A stretch of DNA of 47,762 nt from Bacteroidales bacterium (GTDB lineage Bacteria > Bacteroidota > Bacteroidia > Bacteroidales > VadinHA17): contig JAIVHO010000032.1 of assembly GCA_020201035.1 (NCBI GenBank), forward strand, positions 1 to 47,762, written 5' to 3'. A program made the position numbers and the translations under genes. The notes under the pieces were generated by a model. That model had not been told where the DNA came from and ran no database searches. It was given only the letters and a program-made list of their open reading frames with translations. Of this stretch, positions 25,070 to 34,418 are shown piece by piece (position 1 is the stretch's first letter; the number at the start of each line of letters is the position of its first letter).

Positions 25070-26080
25070 TTATTCCCGTATCAGTTCCCTGACAGGATCA
25101 CTCATCCATACAAGGAAATTGCCCTCATCATCTGAATAAACCAGGTAACCTTCGAGGAAGGGGTATTTCCCTATCATCTCAACGGCTTTTTCAAGTCCGC
25201 CTGCCATACATGCCGTGGCAAAAGCATCGGCAGTCATACAATCATCAGCCAGAATGGTGGCGCTGAGCAGCTGGTGCCTCACGGGGTATCCTGTTGAGGG
25301 GTCTATTGTATGTGAATACTTCACCCCCTCCTCCTCGTAGAACCTGCGGTAGTTACCTGATGTGGCAAGGGCTCTGTTTTCAAGCTCTATCACCGCCTGC
25401 AGGTCACTTCCGGCAATAATATTATTATCAGTGGGCCTGTCGATTCCCACCCTCCAACGGCGTTTACCCCTTTTGCCTCTGGCAAATACCTCCCCTCCTA
25501 CCTCCACCAGATAGTTTGAGGCTCCTGCCGCCTCAAGGTATTGTGATATCAGGTCAACGGAATAACCCTGAGCTATTGCGTTCATATCAAGGAACATTCC
25601 GGGGTATTTTTTCACCACCTTTCCTTCAATAATGGCAACCTTTTCCATACCCACCAGCTCCATCAGGCTATCGAGGCGCGATTCATCGAACCTCTTTATG
25701 GCATCGGGACCGAATCCCCAGGCATTTATCAAAGGGCCGGCAGTTATATCAAAGAGGCCGTCTGACATCTCCCATATCTCTGTTGCTCTCAGAAACACAT
25801 CCCGGAAGGTCTCATCAACGACTGTGTCCCTGTTACTGTTCACCGCGCTCAGCAGCGACTCCGGGTTATAGGTAGAGAGTGAGTAATCAAATCGTTTGAG
25901 CAGCTCTTCCACTCCATCCCTTATATCTGAAGGGGAGATCCCCGGCACACTTTCGCATGTCACCGAGTAGGTTGTTCCCTGAGCAGACCCGGGGAAAATG
26001 AAGAATTGCTCTTCGGCATCCCCGCATGATATCATCAGAACTGTAGCAGTAATTAAAATTAGATTAAGCTGGCGTGTCAT
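25070..26080 (-). CDS. apbE: FAD:protein FMN transferase (ApbE), lipoprotein
   Basis: Transfers FMN from FAD to a Thr in target proteins, in this context most likely NqrB and NqrC. 336 residues. The lipobox is LMISC (Cys19), so it is an outer-face lipoprotein. ApbE landmarks: STYNPESLLSAVN, FDITAGPLINAWGFG near 118, DMNAIAQGYSVD near 175, YLVEVGGEVFARG, the late SHTIDPSTGYPV near 262, and MTADAFATACM near 286 with the Mg-binding Asp/Ala segment. It lies downstream of nqrF on the same strand. The 270-bp gap contains a strong terminator, so it probably has its own promoter. Confidence 0.95.
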   Translation of the reverse strand: MTRQLNLILITATVLMISCGDAEEQFFIFPGSAQGTTYSVTCESVPGISPSDIRDGVEELLKRFDYSLSTYNPESLLSAVNSNRDTVVDETFRDVFLRATEIWEMSDGLFDITAGPLINAWGFGPDAIKRFDESRLDSLMELVGMEKVAIIEGKVVKKYPGMFLDMNAIAQGYSVDLISQYLEAAGASNYLVEVGGEVFARGKRGKRRWRVGIDRPTDNNIIAGSDLQAVIELENRALATSGNYRRFYEEEGVKYSHTIDPSTGYPVRHQLLSATILADDCMTADAFATACMAGGLEKAVEMIGKYPFLEGYLVYSDDEGNFLVWMSDPVRELIRE

Positions 26081-26279
26081 ACTCTCTTTATATTATTCCC
26101 TTTTAAACATTTTGTCATCAAACAAAATTTTTACTGTAAGAATTTTGGCCGTTTATCAATTAAAACCGGCGTTTGCCAAAATTAAATTTTTTGATAAAAA
26201 TAAACTCATAGATTTGGGGTGAAGATTTGTTTTATTCCCCCCAAGCCCTTTCTTCATTCTGAAAGAGAAAGTAAGAAAG

Positions 26280-26322
26280 AAAAAAAGGAGGACTGTTCCC
26301 CGCAGTCCTCCTTTATTTTTTT
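26280..26322. terminator. Strong bidirectional terminator after nqrF
   Basis: Perfect 11-bp stem AAGGAGGACTG (26285-26295) with CAGTCCTCCTT (26303-26313). It has an A-run on the left (T-run for minus-strand transcripts) and TTATTTTTTT on the right. It ends the nqrABCDEF transcript 38 bp after the nqrF stop. Confidence 0.9.
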
Positions 26323-26350
26323 ACAGTACTCTCTTTTCCCGGTACATTTA

Positions 26351-27604
26351 TTAGCCTCCGAAGTCGTCAAACGCTATATTTTCATCCGGAATACCCATGT
26401 CATCAAGCATTTTCAGTACAGCATCATTCATCAACGGAGGTCCGCAGAGATAGTAATCCAGCTCTTCCGGTTCCTCAAGCTTTCCAAGGTAGTTATCGAG
26501 CAATACCTGGTGAATAAATCCGGTCATACCTGTCCAGTTATCTTCCGGCAGCGGTTCTGAGAGGGCAAGGTTAAATGTGAAGTTGGGAAACTCCTTCTCT
26601 ATTGCCCTGAACTCATCCTCATAGAAAACCTCACTCTTTGATCGTGCCCCATACCAGTAAGACACCTTACGGTCAGACTTCAGGGTTTGGAAAAGGTGGA
26701 AGATATGTGAACGAAGGGGAGCCATTCCGGCACCACCACCGATATATACCATCTCATTATCAGTATCTTTAATATGGAATTCGCCGTATGGTCCTGAAAT
26801 CATCACCTTATCTCCGGGCTTCCGGGTAAAGATGTAGGAGGAGCATAATCCCGGGGGTACATTCATCCATGTGTTCTTCTTGCGATCCCACGGTGGTGTG
26901 GCAATACGGATATTAAGCTTTATAATATTCCCCTCAGCAGGGTGGTTAGCCATTGAATAGGCTCTGATAGTCTCTTCACTGTTTTTGGCTCTGAGATCCC
27001 ACATTTTGAATTTATCCCACTCATCGCGGAACTCCTCTTCAACGTCGATTTCCTTAAATGAGACATCATATCTGGGAACATCTATCTGGATATATCCACC
27101 CGGTTCAAAATCGAGGCTTTCGCCTTCCGGCAGCCTGACCACAAACTCCTTGATAAATGTTGCCACGTTATGGTTTGAGATAACCTCACATTCCCATTTC
27201 TTAACACCAAGGATTGCTTCAGGTATCTTTATTACCATATCCTCCTTTACCTTTACCTGACATCCAAGCCGCCAGTCATTCTGCTGCTCCTTGCGGGTAA
27301 AGAATCCTGTTTCGGTCGGAAGGATTGAGCCACCACCAGATTCTATCTGGCATTTACACTGACCGCATGTACCTCCCCCACCACATGCTGAAGGCAGAAA
27401 GATGCCGTTTGCCGACATGGTGGCCATCACATTGTTACCCGTTTGCACGGTCATTTCGCGATCATTGATTTTGAGTGTCACATCGCCCGACGGGACGAGC
27501 TTATTGCGGGCATAGAGCAGTACTATTACCAGCAGCAGCAGCACTACCAGGAATACGACAATGCTTATTGCGATAGTTCCGATTGTAGATGTAGCTAATA
27601 TCAT
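26351..27604 (-). CDS. nqrF: Na+-translocating NADH:quinone reductase subunit F
   Basis: Entry point of electrons: oxidises NADH and passes electrons through FAD and a 2Fe-2S centre. 417 residues. One N-terminal TM helix (about 8-31) precedes a plant-type ferredoxin domain with Cys74, Cys80, Cys83 and distal Cys115. The ferredoxin-NADP-reductase-like part has the FAD motif RAYSMAN near 215, the nucleotide site [12 protein letters not shown] near 287 and the C-terminal [11 protein letters not shown] very good Shine-Dalgarno (AGGAGG) precedes the ATG. It is the last gene of the operon, 13 bp after nqrE. Confidence 0.97.
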   Translation of the reverse strand: MILATSTIGTIAISIVVFLVVLLLLVIVLLYARNKLVPSGDVTLKINDREMTVQTGNNVMATMSANGIFLPSACGGGGTCGQCKCQIESGGGSILPTETGFFTRKEQQNDWRLGCQVKVKEDMVIKIPEAILGVKKWECEVISNHNVATFIKEFVVRLPEGESLDFEPGGYIQIDVPRYDVSFKEIDVEEEFRDEWDKFKMWDLRAKNSEETIRAYSMANHPAEGNIIKLNIRIATPPWDRKKNTWMNVPPGLCSSYIFTRKPGDKVMISGPYGEFHIKDTDNEMVYIGGGAGMAPLRSHIFHLFQTLKSDRKVSYWYGARSKSEVFYEDEFRAIEKEFPNFTFNLALSEPLPEDNWTGMTGFIHQVLLDNYLGKLEEPEELDYYLCGPPLMNDAVLKMLDDMGIPDENIAFDDFGG

Positions 27605-27617
27605 TTGATTCTCCTCC

Positions 27618-28235
27618 TTACAGTTTAATACCCATAAAGCTCATAAAGGCGATGCCCATAAGACCTGTTATGATAAAGGTTATACCCAGTCCTCTCAGAG
27701 GGCCCGGGACGTTTGAATATTTTATCTTCTCCCTGATTGCTGCTATGCCTGCTATTGCCAGAAGGAATCCCACTCCCGATCCGAAACCGAATACGGTAGC
27801 CTCACCTATATTGGCATATTCCCGTTCAACCATAAAGAGTGAACCTCCGAGGATTGCACAGTTAACTGCTATCAGGGGCAGAAAGATCCCCAGTGCTGAA
27901 TAGAGTGCAGGACTGAATTTCTCCACTATCATCTCAACAAGCTGTACCAATGAGGCAATAACAGCTATAAACATGATAAAGGCGAGGAAGCTCAGGTCAA
28001 GGTCAGCCAGCCCGGGGCTGAGCCAGGTAAGGGCGCCCTCCTTCAGAAGGAAGTTCTGCAGGATGTAGTTTACAGGTACTGTTATTGTAAGCACGAACAC
28101 CACTGCAACCCCAAGCCCCACGGAGGTCTTTACCGTCTTTGATACTGCCAGGTATGAACACATACCCAGAAAGTAGGCAAAGACCATATTGTCAATAAAT
28201 ACTGACTTAACAAATATACTGATCAGGTTTTCCAT
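27618..28235 (-). CDS. nqrE: Na+-NQR subunit E
   Basis: 205-residue integral membrane subunit with six predicted helices, homologous to NqrD and RnfA/E. The family motif [19 protein letters not shown] is represented by [19 protein letters not shown] near the N-terminus. The Cys in LGMCSYL and the Cys in INCAILGG-like VNCAILGG (near 119) are the pair that ligates the intramembrane iron-sulfur centre with the matching pair in NqrD. Full length, 11 bp after nqrD. Confidence 0.97.
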   Translation of the reverse strand: MENLISIFVKSVFIDNMVFAYFLGMCSYLAVSKTVKTSVGLGVAVVFVLTITVPVNYILQNFLLKEGALTWLSPGLADLDLSFLAFIMFIAVIASLVQLVEMIVEKFSPALYSALGIFLPLIAVNCAILGGSLFMVEREYANIGEATVFGFGSGVGFLLAIAGIAAIREKIKYSNVPGPLRGLGITFIITGLMGIAFMSFMGIKL

Positions 28236-28246
28236 TGCTGCAGTGT

Positions 28247-28903
28247 TTAATTGTTTTCAATAAGCTCCTTGTTCCGGCTTCTCTGCACCCAGATAATAAT
28301 ACCCACCGTTATCAGTGCCATCGGGGGCAGTATCATAAAGCCATTATTCTCATAGCCAAGGTTGTATACCCCGAGCTTTTCCATTACCGGATATCCGTAG
28401 ATTGTTCCTGAACCCAGAAACTCCCTGAAGAATGCCACTACAATCAGTATCCATCCATATCCGGCTGAATTACCCAGGCCATCAAGAAATGAGGGCCACG
28501 GCTTATTTGCCATGGCAAATCCCTCAAGCCGGCCCATTATTATACAGTTGGTAATAATCAGCCCCACGAATACCGAGAGCTGTTTACTTATCTCAAAGGC
28601 ATATGCTTTCAGTACCTGGTCAACCAGGATTACCATCATAGCTATGACTACCAGCATAAATATAATCCTGATCCTTGGTGGTATAATATTCCGGAACAGT
28701 GATACAACCACATTGGCCACTACCAGAACTACTGTAACCGATATTGCCATTACAACTGCAGGTGCCAGTTTTACTGTGACAGCGAGTGCTGAACAGATAC
28801 CGAGTACCTGGATAGTGATTGGATTATTGTCACCCAGCGGATCCCTCAGCAGCTTTAAATTCTTTGATGAGAACAGCGGTTCTCTTTCTTCTTTAGTGCT
28901 CAT
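28247..28903 (-). CDS. nqrD: Na+-NQR subunit D
   Basis: 218-residue membrane subunit, paired with NqrE. Landmarks: [19 protein letters not shown] near 29 with a conserved Cys, and [19 protein letters not shown] near 115 with the second Cys. These two Cys match those that share the intramembrane Fe-S site. Six TM helices expected. It is separated from nqrC by 2 bp and from nqrE by 11 bp, so it is part of the nqrABCDEF operon. Confidence 0.97.
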   Translation of the reverse strand: MSTKEEREPLFSSKNLKLLRDPLGDNNPITIQVLGICSALAVTVKLAPAVVMAISVTVVLVVANVVVSLFRNIIPPRIRIIFMLVVIAMMVILVDQVLKAYAFEISKQLSVFVGLIITNCIIMGRLEGFAMANKPWPSFLDGLGNSAGYGWILIVVAFFREFLGSGTIYGYPVMEKLGVYNLGYENNGFMILPPMALITVGIIIWVQRSRNKELIENN

Positions 28904-28905
28904 AT

Positions 28906-29607
28906 CTAGTTACTGTTTTTTTTCAGATATTCAACATAATTGACCAAACAGTCATATATCATAGCTTCCAGTGCCTTACTGGTAATGGTACCACCTGATA
29001 TTCCATCCACGGCGTGTGGATCATCGTCATCAGCGCCCCCTTTTGCAACCAGTATTCCCCTGAATTCATTCTCCTGGAAGAGATCCTTATTTATAAACTG
29101 GCTTTCAAACTCAGTGGTATTGATCTCTGCACCCAGCCCGGGTGTCTCTGATTTATGATCAAAGGATACTCCGTTAATTGTACGCAAATCATTATTCAAT
29201 GATATATATCCGTAAATGGGACCCCAGAGTCCTTTGCCTTCCAGTGGCATAATATAGGATGTATGTCCATCTTCAAAGGAAGCAATAAAGACCGGTAATG
29301 CCTGCTCCCCTACTGGTTTTCTCTGCTCCTTGCGCATATCAACATTAAAGGCATCTATGCCCGGTCTGGTTTCCCCGGTTACATCAACCACCAGTGTTTT
29401 GGTGATATATTTATCATAGAGCTCTTCAGCTGTTTCAGCCGTTGCTTCAACTCCCACCGAAGCGAGAACATTCCTTTTCTTTTCAACCTCCGCATTTCTC
29501 TGCTGCATAGGCTGCAGGAAGAGCGCGGCAGAGGAGAGAACAAATGCGACAATGACAACCATTACTGTCGCAAACATAAAAATATACCTGTTACTAAATT
29601 GTTTCAT
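28906..29607 (-). CDS. nqrC: Na+-NQR subunit C (covalent FMN)
   Basis: 233 residues. One N-terminal helix (about 10-32) anchors a periplasmic FMN-binding domain. The flavinylation motif is DGISGGTITSKA, with the FMN-acceptor Thr expected at Thr207 (SGGT; the usual motif is SGAT). ApbE, encoded downstream of the operon, would attach FMN here. A strong purine-rich ribosome-binding site (GGAGGAGG) precedes the ATG. The gap to nqrB is 11 bp. Confidence 0.96.
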   Translation of the reverse strand: MKQFSNRYIFMFATVMVVIVAFVLSSAALFLQPMQQRNAEVEKKRNVLASVGVEATAETAEELYDKYITKTLVVDVTGETRPGIDAFNVDMRKEQRKPVGEQALPVFIASFEDGHTSYIMPLEGKGLWGPIYGYISLNNDLRTINGVSFDHKSETPGLGAEINTTEFESQFINKDLFQENEFRGILVAKGGADDDDPHAVDGISGGTITSKALEAMIYDCLVNYVEYLKKNSN

Positions 29608-29618
29608 GACTCCTCCTC

Positions 29619-30779
29619 CTATTTAACGGTAGCACGTTTCAGTCTTCTCTTAATATTTGCCTCAACAATATAGTGATCAATCAGCGGGGCAAACACGTTC
29701 ATAAAGAGTATGGCGAGCATCATGCCCTCCGGGAATGCAGGGTTCAGTACCCGTATCAGCACTGCCAGAATACCAATCATGGCTCCGTAGATCCATTTAC
29801 CCGTCTCCGTCTGGGCGCCTGATACCGGATCGGTAGCCATAAATACAGCACCGAAGGCAAAACCTCCCATTATCAGGTGATAGTGAGCAGGCAGTTCCAT
29901 AAACGGGTTTACAGCCACCAGATTCATAAACAGCGCCATGGCAAATCCTCCGGCGAAAGTACTTAATATAATCTTCCAGCTTCCGACCCCTGTATAGAGC
30001 AGAATGGCTGCTCCTATCATTATGGCAATAAATGAGGTCTCCCCTATTGAACCGGGTATTGTACCTATCACCATTGACATTACCGAAGGCATACTTTCAA
30101 TATTATGAGCTGCTGCCAGCGCCAGTGGTGTTGCACCGGAGAATGAATCCACTGCTCCGCCGTCAATCATTCCTTCAACCCATACAAGATCACCCGACAT
30201 CCATGCGGGATAACTGAAGAAGAGGAAGGCTCTTGCAACGAGAGCAGGGTTCAGAATATTCATGCCTGTTCCGCCGAACACCTCTTTCCCTATTATTACG
30301 GCAAACACAATAGCTATTGTAAGTTGCCAGAGAGGAATATCAACAGGGACTATCAGCGGTATCAGAAGGCCTGTAACAAAGTATCCCTCATTTACCTCAT
30401 GACCCTTTATCTGGGCAAATATTATCTCAATACCAAGTCCCACTCCATAGCTGACTATCAGCAGCGGCAGAAACTTGAGCAGTCCGAACCAGAACATCTG
30501 CCAGAAATCAGCTTCCATTCCAATTGAGTTGAAGTGCTGCAGACCTATATTGTAGACACCAAAAAGCAGAGCCGGCATAAGAGCTATAAAGACGGTTATC
30601 ATCACCCTTTTAAGATCAATACCGTCCCTGATATGCGAGCCACGGGAGGTTACCCTGTCGGGTACAAAAACAAGCACCTCCAGCGCATCAAACAGAGAGT
30701 GAAATATATGGAGTTTCCCTCCCTCCAGGAAATGTGGCTTGATTTTATCTATTTGTTTTCTTAACGATTTCATTATCAA
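29619..30779 (-). CDS. nqrB: Na+-NQR subunit B (covalent FMN, Na+ channel)
   Basis: 386-residue multi-span membrane subunit carrying a covalent FMN and riboflavin; it forms the main sodium pathway. The flavinylation motif DSFSGATPLALA gives acceptor Thr217. Other family segments are KEVFGGTGMNILNPALVARAF near 165, and MGGFAFGAVFMATDPVSGAQT near 310. The start is either the first Met or Met3 (MKSLRKQI); the second fits homologues a little better. The gap to nqrA is 16 bp. Confidence 0.96.
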   Translation of the reverse strand: MIMKSLRKQIDKIKPHFLEGGKLHIFHSLFDALEVLVFVPDRVTSRGSHIRDGIDLKRVMITVFIALMPALLFGVYNIGLQHFNSIGMEADFWQMFWFGLLKFLPLLIVSYGVGLGIEIIFAQIKGHEVNEGYFVTGLLIPLIVPVDIPLWQLTIAIVFAVIIGKEVFGGTGMNILNPALVARAFLFFSYPAWMSGDLVWVEGMIDGGAVDSFSGATPLALAAAHNIESMPSVMSMVIGTIPGSIGETSFIAIMIGAAILLYTGVGSWKIILSTFAGGFAMALFMNLVAVNPFMELPAHYHLIMGGFAFGAVFMATDPVSGAQTETGKWIYGAMIGILAVLIRVLNPAFPEGMMLAILFMNVFAPLIDHYIVEANIKRRLKRATVK

Positions 30780-30795
30780 TATAATGCTTTAGTTA

Positions 30796-32145
30796 TTAAC
30801 TCATCTCCGTGATCATCATATCAAGTCCCTTGCGGATTATTGACTGAACTTCCACCTTGGATGGACAGATAAACTCACAGAGTGCGAAATCCTCTGCGGC
30901 TACCTCGTAGATACCAAGCTGCTCCATACGGTCAATATCTTCAGCCAGTATTGCCTTCAGAAGGTGCATGGGATAAATATCCATTGGGAGTACCTGTTCA
31001 TAATAGCCGGTTACAACGAACGCCCTGTCGCCTCCGTGCATATTTGTATCGAGGCTGTACTTTTTGCCTGGCATCAGCCATGTAAGGAAGGTACGAGAAA
31101 AGCTGAATTTTTTTAGTCCCGGCATAATCCATCCGAAAAACTCATAATAATTGCCTTCCGTAATCACCGTAAGCACTGAATCATAGAATCCGAGGAATCC
31201 CACAGGTTTAATGGCAGTTCCGGTAAGCACATTACCGCTGATATATCTTACATTATCTCCGGCAATATTATCCTTTATTATGGTGGAAATCTCAGCTCCC
31301 GCGCGCGTTCTGTGGTATCGTGGCTTTTTAACCTCCGCACCTGCAACGGCTATTATTCTCTCCGGTCTGTATTCTCCTTTATTGAAAAGACGGCCCAGGG
31401 TAACCACATCCTGCAGATTCATATACCACACAGCCTCACCCTTGTTCACCGGATCAATGTGGTGTATCTGAACGCCCACATTACCGGCCGGATGTGGTCC
31501 GCTGAAATAGTGTATCTCCACTCCCCCGCTCTTTCTCAGGGTTTCAGAAACGGTATCACTGCTCAAACCCAGATGTACCCTGCCGTCTGTCAGTCTCTGC
31601 AGAACCTTAAGTCCGGTTGCATAATCCTCTGCCGGCAGTTGATCGATAATAAAATCATAGTCGGCGGCCAGGGGAGCAGAATCAAAACCACTAACAAATA
31701 TTGATTTCGGATTATCCTCAGGGTTGGCAACAATATTGTAGGGTCTCTGCCTGAGTGCCGGCCACAAACCTGCAGCAAGTATCTTTTCCTTTACCGCGTC
31801 ACGGTCGAGCGATTCCGGGTTTGCTTTCCCAAAATCCTCGTAGCTGTCACCCTCAGCTTCAACAACCACTTCCAGAATCTTTCTCTTCTCACCCCGTACC
31901 ACATCCAGAACAACCCCGCTGACAGGTGATGTAAATAATACGGCAGGACGGTGCTTGTTGTAAAAGAGTGGGGACCCGGCCTTTACCTTATCACCCGGTC
32001 TGACAGACATTTTAGGAACGAGTCCCGGGAAATCGACAGGCTTTATGCCATACTTACCCGGCCTCTCCTCGGGTATCAGGATATTATCGGCCTTACCCTT
32101 CATCCTGATATCGAGCCCTTTTCTTAACTTAATTTGTTTAGACAT
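30796..32145 (-). CDS. nqrA: Na+-NQR subunit A
   Basis: 449-residue peripheral subunit involved in quinone binding. The N-terminal segment (IKLRKGLDIRMKGKAD) and PGLVPKMSVRPGDKVKAGSPLF near 40 form the lipoyl/barrel-sandwich-like domain. HYFSGPHPAGNVGVQIHHIDPV lies near 225, and a C-terminal FALCEFICPSKVEVQ near 425 keeps the Cys-x3-Cys typical of NqrA. First gene of the six-gene nqr operon, with a plausible promoter just upstream. Confidence 0.96.
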   Translation of the reverse strand: MSKQIKLRKGLDIRMKGKADNILIPEERPGKYGIKPVDFPGLVPKMSVRPGDKVKAGSPLFYNKHRPAVLFTSPVSGVVLDVVRGEKRKILEVVVEAEGDSYEDFGKANPESLDRDAVKEKILAAGLWPALRQRPYNIVANPEDNPKSIFVSGFDSAPLAADYDFIIDQLPAEDYATGLKVLQRLTDGRVHLGLSSDTVSETLRKSGGVEIHYFSGPHPAGNVGVQIHHIDPVNKGEAVWYMNLQDVVTLGRLFNKGEYRPERIIAVAGAEVKKPRYHRTRAGAEISTIIKDNIAGDNVRYISGNVLTGTAIKPVGFLGFYDSVLTVITEGNYYEFFGWIMPGLKKFSFSRTFLTWLMPGKKYSLDTNMHGGDRAFVVTGYYEQVLPMDIYPMHLLKAILAEDIDRMEQLGIYEVAAEDFALCEFICPSKVEVQSIIRKGLDMMITEMS

Positions 32146-32186
32146 ACAGACTTATTAATATTAAACCAATAGCAATTTTTGAATGG

Positions 32187-32220
32187 CAAAAATACGGAGA
32201 TGTTATTCTTTTAACACAAA
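32187..32220 (-). promoter_or_regulatory. Candidate nqr operon promoter
   Basis: On the minus strand TTTG (32217-32220) and TATTTTTG (32187-32194, perfect TAnnTTTG) are separated by 22 nt, within the Bacteroidota range. The transcript would start about 35 nt before the nqrA ATG. The rest of this 317-bp gap (32146-32462) holds the terminator of the M28 gene and otherwise AT-rich DNA without further recognisable signals. Confidence 0.55.
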
Positions 32221-32408
32221 ATAATGACAAATATCACAATTTTAAATCACTGTGCAAATTGCAAAGTTGCACTTTCTATACAGAGTGCTAAATAACATTG
32301 AATCCATTGACACATGACACACACAAAGCAGATATAAAGCAATAAAAGCGTTGATAATTATATTATTACTTCCGGAACAGAGTCAACAGGACCGTAGATT
32401 ATGATCAT

Positions 32409-32440
32409 AAAAATTGCCTGAGAGAGTACTCACAGGCAAT
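32409..32440 (-). terminator. Terminator of the M28 peptidase gene
   Basis: Perfect 8-bp stem ATTGCCTG (32413-32420) with CAGGCAAT (32433-32440), followed on the minus strand by TTTTT (32409-32413). A second small hairpin (ACCGGTGA/TCACCGGT, 32454-32474) overlaps the gene's stop codon. Confidence 0.75.
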
Positions 32441-32462
32441 ACAGTAAAAGGAGAACCGGTGA

Positions 32463-33470
32463 TTATTTCACCGGTCTTTTAAATCCCGGACTGGTCCACT
32501 CTATACCCCCTCTGTAGCCGGAGAGGTATATCACCAGCTCACTGAAATGGTTTATCAGGCCGGTCATATTATCAATATCAAAAAGTTCAATCTCATCTGC
32601 CGGTGAATGGATATGTGGTCCCATGGTGGTTGTCGCAAATGTTGCTGACGGTATACCCGTAATTACGCCATTATCTTCACTCATCCTGGAAAAGGATATA
32701 TTATCAGAGGAGCGGAACAGTCTCTCGGCCATTGGTATTGTATCAACCAGTTGAAAAGAGGTTCCTTTGGTAAATCCGGCAACAACCTCATCAAGACCAG
32801 TCATTGATTGTCCGGTAGTGTAATACCTGTTTTTCCCAAGCTCTTCAGAATGGCCCGTCATTTCAAAATTAAGGTTAATCCACAGGTCTTCCTGTGCAAC
32901 AGGCAGATTGGATGCCAGGTACCTTGACCCTCTCATTCCTATCTCTTCAGCACTTACTGCTGCAAAAACAATACCCCTGCCGGGCTTAATACCGTTCTGA
33001 CCGATGTAGGTTGCTATTCCCATAAGTGTTGCCGTACCTGCAGCATTATCATCGGCACCGTTATATATAGAATCTCCGTTAACACTTCTGCCTGTACCCA
33101 CATGATCAAAGTGTGCAGATATTATAATATACTGATCTTTCAGGTCGGGGTCTGAACCCGGGATATAGCCTATAACATTTCTCTCGTTTATCTCGTTTCC
33201 CCTGAGGGTGGTTGAATAATGCTGCAGATAATCCGGATAATCCCCGAAAGCCAGAAGTCCGGCACTCCTGAAATGTACTGCAATCCATGCAGCTGCGCTC
33301 TCCATCTGCGCTGACCCGCTCATCCTGCCCATCATCTCATCGGAGGCGAGGTATGAGACCCACTCTTCAGTCTGCTCTGCTGTTATATTTTTTATTTCTG
33401 TCTGCCCTGTTGCCGGTAATACAACAACAAGCATCAGCATTACCGGTAAAAGGATATTGAACTTTTTCAC
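32463..33470 (-). CDS. M28-family zinc aminopeptidase, exported
   Basis: 335 residues. Signal peptide about 1-22 (ending PATGQ). The M28 zinc ligands and catalytic residues are in place: SAHFDH (His120), NGADDNAAG (Asp140), SAEEIG (catalytic Glu175, ligand Glu176) and the distal MGPHIHSPADE His. It should release N-terminal amino acids from peptides in the periplasm or outside. The start codon is GTG, chosen because it directly begins the signal peptide (MKKFNILLP). The dispersed 116-bp repeat lies 37 nt upstream, within the expected leader. Confidence 0.9.
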   Translation of the reverse strand: MKKFNILLPVMLMLVVVLPATGQTEIKNITAEQTEEWVSYLASDEMMGRMSGSAQMESAAAWIAVHFRSAGLLAFGDYPDYLQHYSTTLRGNEINERNVIGYIPGSDPDLKDQYIIISAHFDHVGTGRSVNGDSIYNGADDNAAGTATLMGIATYIGQNGIKPGRGIVFAAVSAEEIGMRGSRYLASNLPVAQEDLWINLNFEMTGHSEELGKNRYYTTGQSMTGLDEVVAGFTKGTSFQLVDTIPMAERLFRSSDNISFSRMSEDNGVITGIPSATFATTTMGPHIHSPADEIELFDIDNMTGLINHFSELVIYLSGYRGGIEWTSPGFKRPVK

Positions 33471-33507
33471 TCGTTTAGAATTTTGTAATTATCTGACAAG
33501 GAGTTAA

Positions 33508-33623
33508 ATAAATGGTATTATCCCCCAGGGCAAGCCCTAGACCCTTCTTTCCGGGGCAAGCCCCGGGGAATTTAACCACACCCTCTCGTCCGCCGAAGCG
33601 GAACGCGAAGGTGGATTAAAAAA
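33508..33623. repeat. Dispersed 116-bp hairpin-rich element, copy 2
   Basis: Matches 5481-5596 over its full length with three visible differences. One of these (T to C in the first hairpin) changes a G-T pair to G-C, strengthening the stem. Same orientation relative to the downstream minus-strand gene as copy 1: it ends 37 nt before the GTG of the M28 peptidase. The other copy lies 31 nt before the PepSY start. Confidence 0.85.
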
Positions 33624-33691
33624 TATCATTATGTTAACTGATCTTAAAATTAAATAGTCTCCGGATTAATCTTTCCTGTTCTTGCGATGCA

Positions 33692-33773
33692 GGGCAACAT
33701 ATATGACGTCATCCCTTTTATCAGGGATGCAAGATATATATGTTGCCCGACACTGTATATGTCGGGCAACATA
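33692..33773. other. Three-armed inverted repeat able to form alternative hairpins
   Basis: GGGCAACATATAT (33692-33704) pairs with ATATATGTTGCCC (33736-33748) around an inner CATCCCT/AGGGATG hairpin. The second arm can instead pair with the third: TATGTTGCCCGACA (33739-33752) with TGTCGGGCAACATA (33760-33773), a perfect 14-bp stem with a 7-nt loop. The two foldings exclude each other. It lies in the 472-bp gap (33471-33942) after the CGGC gene; the rest of the gap holds the 116-bp element and unremarkable sequence. There is no T-run, so it is not a standard terminator. Confidence 0.8.
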
Positions 33774-33942
33774 AAATCCAGACAGTTGTGTTAATGCCGG
33801 TCACATTTGATTACAGATCATGGCCCACCCAAGGCTGGCATTACAATAATTACCGCAAATAGTTATAATGCACACTAAACCAGCATACCTGACTCCATAT
33901 ATGCCACTTTAAATCCCGAGAAGGTAATTACCACGGGCAGCA

Positions 33943-34392
33943 TCAGTTATATGCCAGCCTGATATCAGGGTCAGCAAGTGTGGGAGCCAGTTTATCTCCC
34001 CATGATTTATCATTCCATGTGCCGAGTGCTGTATGGACATCAAAATATTTCTGTGGTATAGGGTGTGTCCCAACAACAACCTCCACATTGTACCTTTTCT
34101 GTATAAACTCCCTGAAATGATCAGTATATGGGCAAGGCGGATATCCCACCACCAGTCCGGTCGCAAGATGTATCACCTCTGCACCGTTTTTAATCATCTC
34201 CTCGGGAGCATACTCTATATTGCCACCAGGACAGCCGTCGCAGGTTGTATAACCAACCAGCTGAAGCTCCGTATCCTTGTCGTACCGACTGAAGGCACCT
34301 TCATGCTTTTGCATTGACCTGAAGCATTTCCCTCCGGCACAGGTATGATACCTGTGACAGATAATAATTCCGATTTTTACAGTTTTACTCAT
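33943..34392 (-). CDS. CGGC-domain-like cysteine protein
   Basis: 149 residues, cytosolic, with Cys at about 13, 18, 23, 51, 54 and 107. The N-terminal IGIIICHRYHTCAGGKC and the GYTTCDGCPGGN segment (about 47-58) fit the CGGC family, whose members carry paired Cys likely to bind a metal or act in redox chemistry. Function is unknown. It is the last gene of the DUF134-led cluster, 26 bp after the FAD oxidoreductase, so a role in the same metal-redox process is likely by context. Confidence 0.75.
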   Translation of the reverse strand: MSKTVKIGIIICHRYHTCAGGKCFRSMQKHEGAFSRYDKDTELQLVGYTTCDGCPGGNIEYAPEEMIKNGAEVIHLATGLVVGYPPCPYTDHFREFIQKRYNVEVVVGTHPIPQKYFDVHTALGTWNDKSWGDKLAPTLADPDIRLAYN

Positions 34393-34418
34393 AGGTTATT
34401 GTTTAAATAAATCTGGTT

